Of a stretch of DNA of 64,000 bases, positions 10,021 to 17,298 are shown in pieces. Source of the stretch: Pseudolysinimonas sp051954455 (lineage in GTDB: Bacteria; Actinomycetota; Actinomycetes; Actinomycetales; Microbacteriaceae); assembly GCF_051954455.1 (NCBI RefSeq), contig NZ_JBQCHS010000017.1, positions 1 to 64,000 of the forward strand. The letters are read 5' to 3'. The notes under the pieces were generated by a model. That model was not told where the DNA came from and did not search any database. It saw only the letters and a program-made list of their open reading frames with translations. Both the position numbers and the translations under genes were made by a program. Position 1 is the first letter of the stretch. Every line of letters starts with the position of its first letter.

Positions 10021-10683
10021 ATGGTCGATTACGTCGACACGGGGCTAAGCGCCAACTCCGTGCCGTATTCGACCGCCCTCCAGCAGCAGCGTGCCGTGCA
10101 CGCCGCGGTGGTGAGCGGTCGGGCGCCCGATACCGTCATCCTCCTCGAGCACCCCTCGGTGTACACCGCGGGCAAGCGGACCGAACCGCACGAGCGCCCT
10201 ACCGACGGCACCCCCGTCGTCGAGGTCGACCGCGGCGGCAAGATCACGTGGCACGGCCCGGGGCAGCTCGTCGGCTACCCCATCGTCCGGCTCGCGGATC
10301 CGATCGACGTCGTCGGCTACGTGCGCCGGCTCGAGGGGCTCCTCATCGACGTGCTCGCCGAGCTCGGCGTGCCGGGCGTCCGGGTGGAGGGTCGATCGGG
10401 CGTGTGGATCGTCGACCCGTCGCGACCGACCGGTGACAAGATCGCCGCCATCGGCATCCACGTCGCGTCGGGTGTCACCACCCACGGCTTCGCGCTCAAC
10501 TGCAGCAACGCGTTCGACGCCTACGAGCCGATCGTCGCCTGCGGGCTCGCCGATGCGGGCGTGACGAGCATCACACGCGAGCTCGGCCGCACGGTCACGC
10601 CGTCGGACGTCGCCCCGCTCGTCATCGAGCGCTTCGAACGCCACCTCGCCCCGAGCCTCGCGGCCGCGGTCGTCGCCGCATGA
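10021..10683 (+). CDS. lipB: Octanoyl-[ACP]:protein N-octanoyltransferase
   Basis: Moves octanoyl groups from acyl carrier protein to lipoyl domains, the first step of endogenous lipoate synthesis. 220 residues, normal for LipB. The motifs LLEHPSVYTAGKR and GGKITWHGPGQLVGYP are present, the catalytic Lys is K140 in GDKIAAIGIH, and the catalytic Cys is C174 in PIVACGL. The start ATG fits the family and has a -10-like TAGGGT seven bases upstream. Its stop overlaps the lipA start (ATGA), so the two are translationally coupled. Substrates are SucB nearby and the glycine cleavage H protein elsewhere. Confidence 0.96.
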   Translation: MVDYVDTGLSANSVPYSTALQQQRAVHAAVVSGRAPDTVILLEHPSVYTAGKRTEPHERPTDGTPVVEVDRGGKITWHGPGQLVGYPIVRLADPIDVVGYVRRLEGLLIDVLAELGVPGVRVEGRSGVWIVDPSRPTGDKIAAIGIHVASGVTTHGFALNCSNAFDAYEPIVACGLADAGVTSITRELGRTVTPSDVAPLVIERFERHLAPSLAAAVVAA

Positions 10684-11699
10684 GCGCTGTGACGAACGGG
10701 ATCGCGCCGGGCAACCCGCGCGACGCGGGCGCCCGCAAGCTCCTGCGCCTCGAGGTCCGCAACGCGCAGACCCCCATCGAGCGGAAGCCCGACTGGATCA
10801 AGACGCGGGCGAAGATGGGCCCCGAGTTCACCGAGCTGTCGAAGCTCGTGAAGGAGGAGGAGCTCCATACGGTCTGCCAGGAGGCCGGCTGCCCGAACAT
10901 CTACGAGTGCTGGGAGGATCGCGAGGCCACCTTCCTCATCGGCGGCAGCCAGTGCACGCGACGCTGCGACTTCTGCCAGATCGACACCGGCAAGCCCGCC
11001 GACTACGACACCGACGAGCCGCGGCGGGTCGCGGAGTCGGTCACGGCGATGGGGCTCCGCTACGCGACCGTCACCGGGGTCGCGCGCGACGACCTGCCTG
11101 ACGAGGGGGCCTGGCTGCACGCCGAGACGGTGCGCGCCATCCACGCGGCGAACCCCGGGACCGGGGTCGAGATCCTCGCGACCGACTTCTCCGGCGATCC
11201 GGACCTGCTCGGCGAGGTGTTCTCGAGCCGGCCCGAGGTCTTCGCGCACAACGTCGAGACGGTGCCGCGGATCTTCAAGCGGATCCGGCCGGCGTTCCGC
11301 TACGAGCGCTCGCTCGGCGTGCTGACGCAGGCGCGGGCGGCGGGGCTCATCACCAAGTCGAACCTCATCCTCGGCATGGGCGAAGAGCACGCGGAGGTCG
11401 AGCAGGCCCTGCGCGACCTGCACGAGGCCGGCACCGACATCATCACGATCACGCAGTACCTGCGGCCGAGCCCGCGACACCTGCCGGTCGCGCGGTGGGT
11501 GCCCCCGCAGGAGTTCGCGGAGTTGAAGACGGTCGCGGAGGAGATCGGATTCCTCGGCGTCCTCGCCGGCCCGCTCGTGCGCTCGAGCTACCGGGCGGGG
11601 CGTCTCTGGGCCACCTCGATGCTGGCGAAGGGCCGCGAGATCCCCGAGCCGCTGCGGCATCTGGCACAGAATCAGGAGTTCGCCCAGGCGGTGTCCTGA
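10680..11699 (+). CDS. lipA: Lipoyl synthase (radical SAM)
   Basis: Inserts two sulfurs into protein-bound octanoyl groups to make lipoyl cofactor. 339 residues. Auxiliary cluster cysteines are C66, C71 and C77 in CQEAGCPNIYEC; the radical SAM cluster is C92, C96 and C99 in CTRRCDFC. The late RSSYRAG motif, which contributes the serine ligand in characterised LipA enzymes, is at the C-terminus. Overlaps lipB by four bases. It would act on the octanoyl-SucB made by LipB. Confidence 0.97.
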   Translation: MSAVTNGIAPGNPRDAGARKLLRLEVRNAQTPIERKPDWIKTRAKMGPEFTELSKLVKEEELHTVCQEAGCPNIYECWEDREATFLIGGSQCTRRCDFCQIDTGKPADYDTDEPRRVAESVTAMGLRYATVTGVARDDLPDEGAWLHAETVRAIHAANPGTGVEILATDFSGDPDLLGEVFSSRPEVFAHNVETVPRIFKRIRPAFRYERSLGVLTQARAAGLITKSNLILGMGEEHAEVEQALRDLHEAGTDIITITQYLRPSPRHLPVARWVPPQEFAELKTVAEEIGFLGVLAGPLVRSSYRAGRLWATSMLAKGREIPEPLRHLAQNQEFAQAVS

Positions 11700-11735
11700 G
11701 CAGCTGCCGCAACGCGGACGCGCGCCGAGGGGCCG

Positions 11736-11741
11736 TATTCT
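11736..11741 (+). promoter_or_regulatory. -10 hexamer of a probable leaderless promoter (DUF4191 gene)
   Basis: TATTCT seven bases before the ATG at 11749, with no ribosome site. Confidence 0.45.
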
Positions 11742-11748
11742 GAACCCC

Positions 11749-12468
11749 ATGGCCCGCGCGACCGAGAAGACCGAGAAGCCCGAGAAGGAGCCCAACCGGC
11801 TCAAGCAGATGTGGCAGGTCTTCCAGATGACCCGCCGATACGACGGGACCATCGTCTGGTGGATGCTGCTGTGCCTGGTGCTGCCGATCGCGGCCGGCAT
11901 CGTCGTCGCGCTGCTGACCGCGCGCGACAACGTGTTCAGCCTCGTGCTCTACATCATCGTGGGCGTCCTGGTCGGTGTCCTGCTGGCCATCATCGTGCTC
12001 GGCCGACGGGCGGAGCGCGCCGCCTACGCCGGGATCGCGGGCCAGCCGGGCGCGGTCGGGGCCGTCCTCAAGAACAGCCTGCGCCGCTCCTGGGTGGGCA
12101 GCGAGATGCCGATCAACATCAGTCCGCGCACCCAGGACGCCGTGTACCGGGCGGTCGGCCGCGGCGGCGTCGTCCTCATCGGCGAGGGCCCGCGGTCGCG
12201 CACCCAGCCGATGCTGGAGAAGGAGCGCGCGAACGTCGCGCGCATCCTCCCCAACGTCCCGATCAACTTCCTCTACGTCGGCCCGGACCCCGACTCGACC
12301 CCCCTCCACCGCATCGTCCCGAGTCTCGGCAAGTTCAAGGGCACCCTCACCAAGGCCGAGGTCTCGGCCGTGTCGAGCCGGCTCGCGTCGCTCAGCCGCG
12401 GCATGGGCGGTATCGGCATCCCCAAGGGCATCGACCCGCGCCGCGTGCGCGCGCCGCGCCCGCGCTAG
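11749..12468 (+). CDS. DUF4191 family membrane protein
   Basis: 239-residue conserved actinobacterial protein of unknown function, equivalent to M. tuberculosis Rv2219, which also follows lipA. The first 25 residues are very charged (repeated EK), then two adjacent transmembrane helices span about residues 40-58 and 64-84. The rest is a soluble, basic cytoplasmic domain containing GQPGAVGAVLKNSLRR and ending in an Arg/Pro-rich tail. Its fixed place after lipB-lipA hints at a link with lipoylation or the envelope, but nothing in the sequence proves this. Confidence 0.88.
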   Translation: MARATEKTEKPEKEPNRLKQMWQVFQMTRRYDGTIVWWMLLCLVLPIAAGIVVALLTARDNVFSLVLYIIVGVLVGVLLAIIVLGRRAERAAYAGIAGQPGAVGAVLKNSLRRSWVGSEMPINISPRTQDAVYRAVGRGGVVLIGEGPRSRTQPMLEKERANVARILPNVPINFLYVGPDPDSTPLHRIVPSLGKFKGTLTKAEVSAVSSRLASLSRGMGGIGIPKGIDPRRVRAPRPR

Positions 12469-12476
12469 ATCCCCGC

Positions 12477-13073
12477 GTGGCCTGGAACCACAGCATCCAG
12501 TACCTGCCCTGGGTGCTCCGCACCGTCTCTCCGCGCTCGGGCCGCGTCGCGAACGCCCTCGACGTCGGGACCGGCGACGGCGATCTCCCCGCGCTGCTGA
12601 CACGGGTCGCCGACGAGGTCGTGGGGCTCGACGCCGATGCCGGCCAGTCCGCGGCGGCCGCGGCGCGGCATCCCGACACCCGCGTCCGCTTCGTCACGGC
12701 CGACGTGCTGGAGGCGGAGGTCGACGGGGCGCCCTTCGCGATCGTCACCTGCCTCGCCGCCCTGCACCACATGGACCTGGAGGCCGGCCTCACCCGGCTG
12801 CGCGACCTGACCGCGCCCGGCGGCGTCCTCGTGATCGTCGGGCTGGCCACCGATGCGACGGCGCTCGACCGAGTCCGGAGCGCGCTCGCGGTGCCGGTAT
12901 CCGGCGTCAAGCGCCGGGTGCTCGGCTGGTACGACCACGGCGCACCGATGCAAGCCGCGTCGCTGCCCTCGACTCGCGTCCGCGAGGCCGCGGCGCGGAT
13001 CCTGCCCGGATCGCGCTATCGCACCCGGCTGTACTGGCGTTACTCGCTGGTCTGGCGCGCACCCTCGCGCTGA
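12477..13073 (+). CDS. Class I SAM-dependent methyltransferase
   Basis: 198 residues from a GTG at 12477. The SAM-binding motif I is ALDVGTGDGDLPALL near residues 24-38, followed by the acidic residue of VGLDADAG and later VTCLAALHHMD, the usual motif IV region of small-molecule methyltransferases (Methyltransf_11/12-like). The C-terminal 60 residues are basic. The GTG lies just after the DUF4191 stop and is the most upstream sensible start. The substrate is unknown. It converges on the RDD gene with 7 bases between stops. Confidence 0.8.
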   Translation: MAWNHSIQYLPWVLRTVSPRSGRVANALDVGTGDGDLPALLTRVADEVVGLDADAGQSAAAAARHPDTRVRFVTADVLEAEVDGAPFAIVTCLAALHHMDLEAGLTRLRDLTAPGGVLVIVGLATDATALDRVRSALAVPVSGVKRRVLGWYDHGAPMQAASLPSTRVREAAARILPGSRYRTRLYWRYSLVWRAPSR

Positions 13074-13080
13074 CTCCGCG

Positions 13081-13494
13081 TCAGACCCGCACGAGGATGG
13101 TGGCCGCGGCGCGGTCATGCAGCCCGCGCTGATCCTGGTCCGGGATGATCGCCGGGATCACGAGGCAGACGAGCAGCGTGCGGACGAACGGCTGCCAGGG
13201 CGCGAGCCGCCCGCCGGTCACCGGGACGACCCGCATCCGCAGGATCAGGTGCCCGGGGCTGCCGAGGAAGAACAGCTCGAACAGGATCGTGAGCACCGCG
13301 AAGACGGCGAGGATGATCCAGCCGGCGACCGTGAGGTCCCGCCCGTGGAAGATCGCCCACGCCAGCGCGTAGGAGATCGCCCAGTCGATCGCGAGCCCGC
13401 CGATGCGACGACCGAGCCGGCCGATCGAACGCGGACCCTCCTCCGGGAGCCCGAGCCGACGGCCGGGCCAGGTGCGGGAATCGGAGGCGGGCAC
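13081..13494 (-). CDS. RDD family membrane protein
   Basis: 137 residues with an RDD domain: SIGRLGRRIGGLAIDW leads into the first membrane helix, a second helix is at about residues 52-72, and PGHLILRMRVVPV with a third helix follows. M. tuberculosis has an equivalent small gene (Rv2219A) at this site before glnA1. Family function is poorly defined. The GTG start has TAGGCT six bases upstream. It is divergent from glnA, with which it shares the GlnR box region. Confidence 0.85.
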   Translation of the reverse strand: MPASDSRTWPGRRLGLPEEGPRSIGRLGRRIGGLAIDWAISYALAWAIFHGRDLTVAGWIILAVFAVLTILFELFFLGSPGHLILRMRVVPVTGGRLAPWQPFVRTLLVCLVIPAIIPDQDQRGLHDRAAATILVRV

Positions 13495-13500
13495 GCGACG

Positions 13501-13506
13501 AGCCTA
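13501..13506 (-). promoter_or_regulatory. -10 hexamer of a probable leaderless promoter (RDD gene)
   Basis: TAGGCT six bases before the GTG at 13494. Confidence 0.45.
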
Positions 13507-13521
13507 TGAGAGGCTGACTGC

Positions 13522-13559
13522 GTAACATCCCCGAAACAATGCGGTCACGGTCGGGAAAC
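13522..13559 (+). promoter_or_regulatory. GlnR binding box upstream of glnA1
   Basis: The sequence reads GTAAC-n6-GAAAC-n6-GTCAC-n6-GAAAC, starting at 13522, 13533, 13544 and 13555. This matches the actinobacterial GlnR consensus (gTnAC-n6-GAAAC repeated) in all four half-sites and all spacings. It ends about 73 bases before the glnA start. A perfect 7-bp-arm palindrome, AACCTGC-CA-GCAGGTT, follows at 13571-13586. GlnR-type control of glnA under nitrogen limitation is established in Streptomyces; here it is inferred from the site. No glnR gene is in the window. Confidence 0.85.
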
Positions 13560-13632
13560 CGCCCGCCCCTAACCTGCCAGCAGGTTGCTGCCCGCAATCC
13601 CCCGTTTCCACGGCCACTGGAGAGTTCCACCT

Positions 13633-15069
13633 ATGTCCACGCCCCTGTTCAGCGACTCGTCCGAGGTCCTGAAGTTCATCAAGGACACGGATGTCAAATT
13701 CCTCGACATCCGCTTCACCGATCTGCCCGGCATCCAGCAGCACTTCAACATCCCGGCCTCCACGGTCGACGAGGACTTCTTCTCGGTCGGTCAGCTGTTC
13801 GACGGCTCCAGCATCCGCGGCTTCCAGTCGATCCACGAGTCCGACCTGCAGCTCATCCCGGACATCTCGACCGCCTACGTCGATCCGTTCCGCACCGAGC
13901 GCACGCTCGTGATCGTCTTCGACATCTACAACCCGCGCAACGGCGAGGTCTACGGCCGCGACCCGCGTCAGGTCGCGAAGAAGGCGGAGAAGTACCTCGC
14001 CTCCACCGGCATCGCCGACACCGCGTTCTTCGCGCCCGAGGCGGAGTTCTACATCTTCGACGACGTGCGCTACGAGGTGCGCCAGAACAAGAGCTTCTAC
14101 GAGGTCGACTCCTCGGAGGCTGCCTGGAACACCGGTCGCGAGGAGGAGGGCGGCAACCTCGCCAACAAGACCCCGTACAAGGGCGGCTACTTCCCCGTCA
14201 CGCCGGTCGACCAGCACGCGGACCTGCGCGACGACATCGTCGTGAAGCTCATGGAGGTCGGCCTCGAGGTCGAGCGCAGCCACCACGAGGTCGGCACCGC
14301 CGGCCAGGGCGAGATCAACTACAAGTTCGACACGATGGTCCACGCGGCGGACGACATCCTGAAGTTCAAGTACATCGTCAAGAACACGGCGCTCGAGTGG
14401 GGCAAGGTCGCGACCTTCATGCCGAAGCCGCTCATGGGCGACAACGGCTCGGGCATGCACACGCACCAGTCGCTCTGGAACGACGGCAAGCCGCTCTTCT
14501 ACGACGAGAAGGGCTACGGCGGCCTGTCGGACATCGCGCGCTGGTACATCGGCGGCATCCTCAAGCACGCGGCCGCGATCTCCGCGTTCACGAACCCGAC
14601 GGTCAACTCCTACCACCGCCTGATCCCGGGCTTCGAGGCCCCCGTCAACCTGGTCTACTCGGCCGGCAACCGCTCGGCCTCGATCCGCATCCCGATCACG
14701 GGAACCAACCCCAAGGCGAAGCGCATCGAGTTCCGCGCGCCGGACGCCTCGGGCAACCCGTACCTCGCGTTCGCGGTGCAGCTCATGGCCGGCATCGACG
14801 GCATCCAGAACAAGATCGAGCCGCACGAGCCGGTCGACAAGGACCTCTACGAGCTCCCCCCGGAGGAGGCCAAGAACATCCCGCAGCTGCCGGGCTCGCT
14901 CGGCGAGGCGCTCGAGGCCCTCGAGGCCGACCACGAGTTCCTGCTCGCGGGCGGGGTCTTCACCGAGGACCTCATCCGGACCTGGATCGACTACAAGCGC
15001 GAGAAGGAGCTGCTGCCCTTCGCGCAGCGGCCGCATCCCTTCGAGTACGAGCTGTACTTCGGGGTCTGA
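13633..15069 (+). CDS. glnA: Glutamine synthetase type I (GlnA1), adenylylatable
   Basis: Main ammonium-assimilating enzyme: glutamate + NH4+ + ATP to glutamine. 478 residues, the I-beta length. Visible features are FDGSSIRGFQ, the metal-binding FAPEAEFYIF, ERSHHEVGTAGQGEI and GMHTHQSLW. The adenylylation loop DKDLYELPPEE contains Tyr406, the target of GlnE encoded 2.2 kb downstream. The start ATG fits the family and follows a GGAG-containing leader. Expression is probably driven from the GlnR box, and a strong hairpin follows the stop. Confidence 0.97.
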   Translation: MSTPLFSDSSEVLKFIKDTDVKFLDIRFTDLPGIQQHFNIPASTVDEDFFSVGQLFDGSSIRGFQSIHESDLQLIPDISTAYVDPFRTERTLVIVFDIYNPRNGEVYGRDPRQVAKKAEKYLASTGIADTAFFAPEAEFYIFDDVRYEVRQNKSFYEVDSSEAAWNTGREEEGGNLANKTPYKGGYFPVTPVDQHADLRDDIVVKLMEVGLEVERSHHEVGTAGQGEINYKFDTMVHAADDILKFKYIVKNTALEWGKVATFMPKPLMGDNGSGMHTHQSLWNDGKPLFYDEKGYGGLSDIARWYIGGILKHAAAISAFTNPTVNSYHRLIPGFEAPVNLVYSAGNRSASIRIPITGTNPKAKRIEFRAPDASGNPYLAFAVQLMAGIDGIQNKIEPHEPVDKDLYELPPEEAKNIPQLPGSLGEALEALEADHEFLLAGGVFTEDLIRTWIDYKREKELLPFAQRPHPFEYELYFGV

Positions 15070-15077
15070 TTCCTCGA

Positions 15078-15131
15078 CTGCCCGGCCACCGGCTCACTCC
15101 CGCTCCCGCGGAACGTCCGGTGGCCGGGCAG
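15078..15131 (+). terminator. Hairpin terminator after glnA1
   Basis: Perfect 15-bp arms CTGCCCGGCCACCGG (15078-15092) and CCGGTGGCCGGGCAG (15117-15131) with a 24-base loop. It starts 8 bases after the stop. No T-run follows, as is common in high-GC Actinobacteria. Confidence 0.6.
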
Positions 15132-15312
15132 CGTCGTCCCCGGGGCCGACGCAGCGCGTGCACCCGTCCGGGGATTCGGGGAGCGTCCGCTGTGAGACAG
15201 GTCTGTTCACCCTGCCACCCGCGCGACGGCACGTAGCTTTGCCGGGTCTCGGCATCCCCCACGTCCGAGACGACGGACGTCGGTCAGCCCCCGATGGCCC
15301 GTCCACCCGAGT

Positions 15313-15348
15313 CTTCCCGGCCGCACGTCTCGGCATGCGGCCGGGAAG
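15313..15348 (-). terminator. Hairpin terminator, probably of the leftward TetR gene
   Basis: Perfect 13-bp arms CTTCCCGGCCGCA (15313-15325) and TGCGGCCGGGAAG (15336-15348) around a 10-base loop, 15 bases beyond the TetR stop. The rest of the 15132-15363 spacer shows no gene and nothing else I can name. Confidence 0.55.
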
Positions 15349-15363
15349 CAGGGCGCATCTCGA

Positions 15364-15984
15364 TCAGCCGGCGCGTCTCCCGCCGGAGGGCGCGAACAGA
15401 CGGATGAGCGCCTCCTCGTGCAGGTCACCCTCGGCCGCACGCTCCCCCTCGACCAGCTCCTGGGTCGCGAGCCCCTGCGCTGCCGCGAGCAGGAGGCGCG
15501 CCAGCACAGGTGCCGCGATGTCGTCGCGGAACTCGCCCGCGTCCTGTGCCGCCTGCACCGCCGCCGCGAGCGAGGTCCGGAGACGCGCCGACCGTTCCCG
15601 CATCGCTCGGCCGACCGAGCTCTCGCCGTCGATCACGGCGCGAGCAGTGAGCAGGGCCGTCAGAGCCGCCGACCCGCGCGCCGCGTACGCCGAGCGCACG
15701 GCCGCTGCGACCCGTTCCGGCAGGGGCTCGTCATCCGCGCTGAGCCGGGCGTTGCGGGCGTCGTACTCCCCCTGCAGAGCGAGGAGCAGGTCGCTCACCG
15801 TCGCGAAGTAGTGCCGCACCGCTTCGCGCGACACCCCCGCCGCCTCGGCGACGTCCGCCAGGGTCAGATCACAGCCGCGACGTTCGAAGGCGCTCATCGC
15901 CGCGGCGACCAGCCGGGCGCGCTGGGCCAGGCCCTTTCGGTAGGGGCCTCGCCGCGCGGCCGGATCATTCGGTTCCACGGGCAT
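15364..15984 (-). CDS. TetR family transcriptional regulator
   Basis: 206 residues. The N-terminal TetR helix-turn-helix spans about residues 20-65, with LTLADVAEAAGVSREAVRHYFATVSDLL as its core (first half LTLADVAEAAG). The C-terminal ligand domain is Ala-rich and similar in layout to the AcrR/TetR_C_6-like group. Divergent from a small membrane protein; a palindrome lies between the two start codons, so it probably represses itself and that gene. The effector is unknown. The ATG is close behind the presumed promoter, so the message may lack a leader. Confidence 0.85.
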   Translation of the reverse strand: MPVEPNDPAARRGPYRKGLAQRARLVAAAMSAFERRGCDLTLADVAEAAGVSREAVRHYFATVSDLLLALQGEYDARNARLSADDEPLPERVAAAVRSAYAARGSAALTALLTARAVIDGESSVGRAMRERSARLRTSLAAAVQAAQDAGEFRDDIAAPVLARLLLAAAQGLATQELVEGERAAEGDLHEEALIRLFAPSGGRRAG

Positions 15985-15997
15985 AGACTAACTAAAC

Positions 15998-16013
15998 AAC
16001 CACTGTGGTGGTT
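15998..16013. promoter_or_regulatory. Candidate TetR operator between the divergent pair
   Basis: AACCAC-TGTG-GTGGTT, 6-bp arms, lies 14 bases before the TetR start and 28 bases before the membrane-protein start. It is the only clear dyad in the spacer. Confidence 0.5.
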
Positions 16014-16041
16014 TTTATCACTCGACCCGTGGAAGGGCGTC

Positions 16042-16449
16042 ATGAACTATCTGCTCCGTTGGCTGCTGATCTCGGGGGGCGCCGCGGCGCTCGCGCGCAT
16101 CGGCGGAGGCCCGTTCCGTCGCGCATCGGATCAGCGGATCCTGGCCGGCGCGACGCTGGTCCTGGGCGGCTCCTGGATCTTGACCGTCGCCGACGCGTTC
16201 CTTCCCGTCATGGCGGTCCCTCCCCTCGGGCTGCTGTCGTTCCTGCTGGCCAACGTCGTCTCGATCGCCTCGGCCATCGCAGCCGGAGCCCTGTCGGTGC
16301 TGGTGCTCGCCCGGCGCACCGGCCGCGTGCCGGTACCGGCCGGGGGAACCCGGGTCGGTGTCGGGCTGCCGCTCCTCGTCATCGTCGCGGCGGTCGCCAG
16401 CTTCATCGGCGAGCGGGCGCTCAGCATCATCGCGGCCGTGGGCCACTGA
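16042..16449 (+). CDS. Small membrane protein beside a TetR regulator
   Basis: 135 residues with four predicted membrane helices (about 4-20, 32-52, 58-82 and 106-130) joined by short basic loops. I do not recognise the family. The ATG at 16042 is chosen because GGAAGGG lies 5 bases before it and hydrophobic sequence starts at once. Divergent from the TetR gene across a palindrome, so it is the likely regulatory target; small membrane proteins in such pairs are often efflux or stress proteins, but that is only an inference. Confidence 0.7.
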   Translation: MNYLLRWLLISGGAAALARIGGGPFRRASDQRILAGATLVLGGSWILTVADAFLPVMAVPPLGLLSFLLANVVSIASAIAAGALSVLVLARRTGRVPVPAGGTRVGVGLPLLVIVAAVASFIGERALSIIAAVGH

Positions 16450-16550
16450 GCGACGAACCCCGCCGACGGAGCCTGGGGCGCCGCTGTCGTGCCGCGGTCT
16501 AGGCTCGAGATGCCCGCCACCCGAGCGTCGCTCCCGTTCCGAGGATCCGC

Positions 16551-17261
16551 GTGAACCCGCTGCTCTGGCTCTTCGATGCGCAGATCCGCATCGGCGACCA
16601 GGTCGTGCTCTGGCGGGAGGTCCTCGGCAACGTGTTCGGGCTGCTCAGCGCCCTCGGCGGCATGCGGCGGCGGGTCTGGGCCTGGCCGGTGGGGATCGCC
16701 GGCAACGTCCTCCTGTTCACGGTCTTCCTCGGCGCCGTGTTCGACACCCCGCACCCCGTCAACCTGCTGGGTCAGGCCGGACGGCAGGTCATGTTCGTGA
16801 TCGTGTCGGCGTACGGCTGGTGGCGATGGAGTCGGCGCGGCGAGGCCCGCGCGTTCAGCCCGCGCTGGGCGTCGTGGCCGGCGCGCATCGGCATCGTCGT
16901 CGTGATGGTCGGCGGCACGCTCGCCCTCACGCCGCTGTTCCGGGCACTCGGGTCCTACGAGCCGGTCTGGAGCGACGCCTGGATCTTCGTCGGCTCGCTC
17001 CTCGCGACCTACGGCATGGCGCGCGGCTGGGTGGAGTTCTGGCTGATCTGGGTCGCGGTCGACGCGGTCGGGGTGCCGCTGCTGTTCTCCGCGGGCTACT
17101 ACGCCTCCGGTGCGATGTACGCGTTCTACGGAGCGTTCACGATCTTCGGCTTCGTGGTGTGGGCGCGCTCCAGGCGGCCGCAGCGGGTGCTCCCGGGCAC
17201 GCAGCCGGCGACGGCCGGTGTCGAGACCGCGTCGCCGGCGCCGGACCGGGCGGCTCCGTGA
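16551..17261 (+). CDS. pnuC: PnuC-type nicotinamide riboside transporter
   Basis: 236-residue integral membrane protein of the PnuC family, which brings in nicotinamide riboside by facilitated diffusion for NAD salvage. Seven hydrophobic helices are visible. Family signatures include GNVFGLLSALGGMRRRVWAWP near residues 26-45 (first part GNVFGLLSALGG), YGWWRW near residue 90, and a C-terminal half ending with FYGAFTIFGFVVW. Starts at a GTG. TAGGCT at 16500 sits 46 bases upstream, and a 14-codon reading frame (16510-16554) ends in a TGA overlapping this GTG. nadE, also NAD-related, is 4.3 kb away. Confidence 0.88.
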   Translation: MNPLLWLFDAQIRIGDQVVLWREVLGNVFGLLSALGGMRRRVWAWPVGIAGNVLLFTVFLGAVFDTPHPVNLLGQAGRQVMFVIVSAYGWWRWSRRGEARAFSPRWASWPARIGIVVVMVGGTLALTPLFRALGSYEPVWSDAWIFVGSLLATYGMARGWVEFWLIWVAVDAVGVPLLFSAGYYASGAMYAFYGAFTIFGFVVWARSRRPQRVLPGTQPATAGVETASPAPDRAAP

Positions 17262-17298
17262 GAGAGGGACGGGTGATTGCCGTCGGCAGCTGGGCGCC

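Noticed and set aside
16450..16550. An NAD- or thiamine-type riboswitch before pnuC
   Set aside because: The 101-bp spacer is too short for a thiamine riboswitch plus expression platform and lacks the conserved CTGAGA segment; no NAD-II-like pattern was found either.
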